DNA of 64,000 nt from Mayamaea pseudoterrestris (taxonomy: Eukaryota > Bacillariophyta > Bacillariophyceae > Sellaphorales > Sellaphoraceae). Within the stretch, counting starts at the first letter, position 1. The number at the start of each line of letters is the position of its first letter. The stretch lies in the NCBI GenBank assembly GCA_027923505.1, contig BROI01000001.1, forward strand, positions 213,501 to 277,500, in the 5' to 3' direction. Shown in pieces: positions 62,834 through 64,000 of this stretch. The notes under the pieces are model-generated. The model had not been told where the DNA came from and made no database searches. It saw only the letters and a list, made by a program, of their open reading frames with translations. The translations under genes and the position numbers were made by a program.

Positions 62834-64000
62834 TCACTCCGCCACCATACAACCAGTTCCCATAGATGAACATGCTCGGTGCGTTAAACTGGCCAGTCTT
62901 CGCGTATGCCGAGTGCTTCGAGATCCCCACAAAACGTTGTTAACAACGGCCGAACTACTCGTATTCGCCTTGAGCCCTGGCAATCCAACGAGCATCATGG
63001 TCATGTTGTCGCGACTATTGCGTTCCAAGCAAGTATCAAGTGCCTCCTCGCAAATGTTACCGAGATCCGTTTCACCTTCCGCTAGTAGTGACTGGACGAA
63101 CTCTGTACATTGCTTATTACTTGCAACATCCCAAATGCCGTCGCACGCAATCACAATAAACTCATCACCCAGTGTGTCTCGCGGATACACAATTAAATCA
63201 GGAATGACAGCCACTCGTTGCTTTTCAATAGATAAATTCTTGTCCTGCTTGTAGGCAAAGTCTCCAAACGCCCGACTCACGGCTAAATCGCCGTCAACGC
63301 GCTTGGCCTTGACCGATCCGCCAGCATTCGTAATGCGCCGTCGTTCGGGAACGTCAGATGGCTTGTGATCAAAACTCAAGGGAAGCACCTTGCCGTGTCG
63401 TCGAAGAACAGCTCTCGAGTCTCCAGTATTGGCGCATATTATATGGGAAGGCGTGAGTACAACCACTACTCCAGTCGACCCGGAACGTTCCACAACTTGA
63501 TGGGTATTGGTGGGCGTTGCGGGCGGTGTCGTTGTGTTTAGTTCACTCTCATCCAGTAATTTGGGAGCTGCAAGCTTGCCTTCTAATATTTGACGATTGC
63601 GCTCCTGCTGAAGGGGAATGAGCTCCTGATCAAGCTCCATAAAGGTTCGTATAAGTGCTTGCCGCAAAAGCTGAATGCCAGTGACATCAGATCGACTCTT
63701 CATGCCTGTTCGAGGCAGCTGCGAGTATTTTGCAAGCTCGGCGCGATTCGAAAGGACACGAAGAAAGTTTTGTTCCAAATAGTTGGATGTAAAGTCGCCG
63801 CCATGGCCATCAAAGACGCAAAATACGGAATGATCGGCTAGAAAATCGGCGCCATTGGCAATCGGCAGCGAGTCGCTTTGCAAATGACGATCCTCCATGG
63901 TATTCCGCAAGCCCTGCATTCCAGAGACGGCATATCGAATGTTTTGTGTCGCTGATGCTCCTCGGTCGGTTCGCTTTGTTGTAATTGGTTGTCCTTGTTG
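62834..64000 (-). CDS. PP2C-type protein phosphatase (5' end beyond window)
   Basis: The frame runs from the right window edge to a stop at 62834, so the N-terminus is missing; 388 codons are visible. Near the edge is R-Y-A-V-S-G-M-Q-G-L-R-N-T-M-E-D-R-H, the first PP2C motif, which lies upstream of the first ATG (63919); coding sequence therefore continues past the edge. Other motifs: F-D-G-H-G-G-D metal site, A-N-T-G-D-S-R-A-V-L, L-S-F-D-H-K-P, D-G-D-L-A-V-S-R-A-F-G-D, A-C-D-G-I-W-D-V and S-R-D-N-M-T. All metal-binding aspartates are present, so an active Mg/Mn Ser/Thr phosphatase is expected. Confidence 0.93.
   Translation of the reverse strand, partial: QQGQPITTKRTDRGASATQNIRYAVSGMQGLRNTMEDRHLQSDSLPIANGADFLADHSVFCVFDGHGGDFTSNYLEQNFLRVLSNRAELAKYSQLPRTGMKSRSDVTGIQLLRQALIRTFMELDQELIPLQQERNRQILEGKLAAPKLLDESELNTTTPPATPTNTHQVVERSGSTGVVVVLTPSHIICANTGDSRAVLRRHGKVLPLSFDHKPSDVPERRRITNAGGSVKAKRVDGDLAVSRAFGDFAYKQDKNLSIEKQRVAVIPDLIVYPRDTLGDEFIVIACDGIWDVASNKQCTEFVQSLLAEGETDLGNICEEALDTCLERNSRDNMTMMLVGLPGLKANTSSSAVVNNVLWGSRSTRHTRRLASLTHRACSSMGTGCMVAE

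Noticed and set aside
1-64000. Bacterial or organellar origin of the window
   Set aside because: Spliceosomal introns, nuclear gene families (RRP5, Sec7, UBE2O), plastid presequences and LTR elements all indicate a nuclear eukaryotic genome.

Overview
The window reads as nuclear DNA of a photosynthetic stramenopile, most likely a diatom. Evidence: a light-harvesting (FCP-type) gene opens with a textbook signal peptide plus ASA-F plastid motif. Three other genes (a phosphohexomutase, a DUF1295 reductase, an NAD(P)-binding protein) carry the same kind of bipartite plastid presequence. There is a bZIP-PAS regulator of stramenopile type and a diatom-like Ty1/copia element. Genes are tightly packed on both strands, with few short introns (74-260 bp), usually GTAAGT-like at the donor and often near one end of the gene. 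I could not name a species.

Layout. 1-7578: a tyrosine-recombinase retrotransposon (DIRS/Ngaro-like) whose left end lies outside the window; its right end carries two identical 232-bp, hairpin-rich repeats flanking a unique segment. 7768-13420: an IMPACT-family gene, a four-exon gene for an unrecognised secreted protein built from a duplicated module with four C-x-x-C-N-S-D-D motifs, and a prolyl 4-hydroxylase, then a spacer with a perfect 30-bp palindrome. 13421-22787: a copper-type P1B ATPase and the ribosome-biogenesis protein RRP5. 23309-26112: two head-to-head sulfotransferase-like genes sharing a promoter with a perfect CRE palindrome. 26468-29909: a HIT protein, a KCTD-like BTB protein and a small helical-repeat-like protein. 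30029-38029: a host coiled-coil gene split by a nearly pristine 6.7-kb Copia element with 395-bp LTRs and a 5-bp target duplication.

38417-50791: a plastid-type phosphohexomutase, a patatin-type TAG lipase, an FCP antenna protein, a DUF1295 protein, a PrmA-like methyltransferase, an NAD(P)-binding protein and a bZIP-PAS regulator. 51257-62664: a bHLH factor with a very long loop, a giant Sec7 ARF-GEF that ends in a rhodanese domain, and a UBE2O-type ubiquitin-conjugating enzyme. A PP2C phosphatase runs off the right edge.

There is no operon-like pathway cluster; genes are individually promoted, several divergently. The most unusual items are the duplicated C-x-x-C-N-S-D-D secreted protein, the Sec7-rhodanese fusion, the hairpin-rich repeats of the DIRS-like element and the chromodomain-like module in the Copia element. 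All functions are read from sequence motifs by eye; no search was run. Intron positions are inferred from splice signals plus restoration of family motifs.
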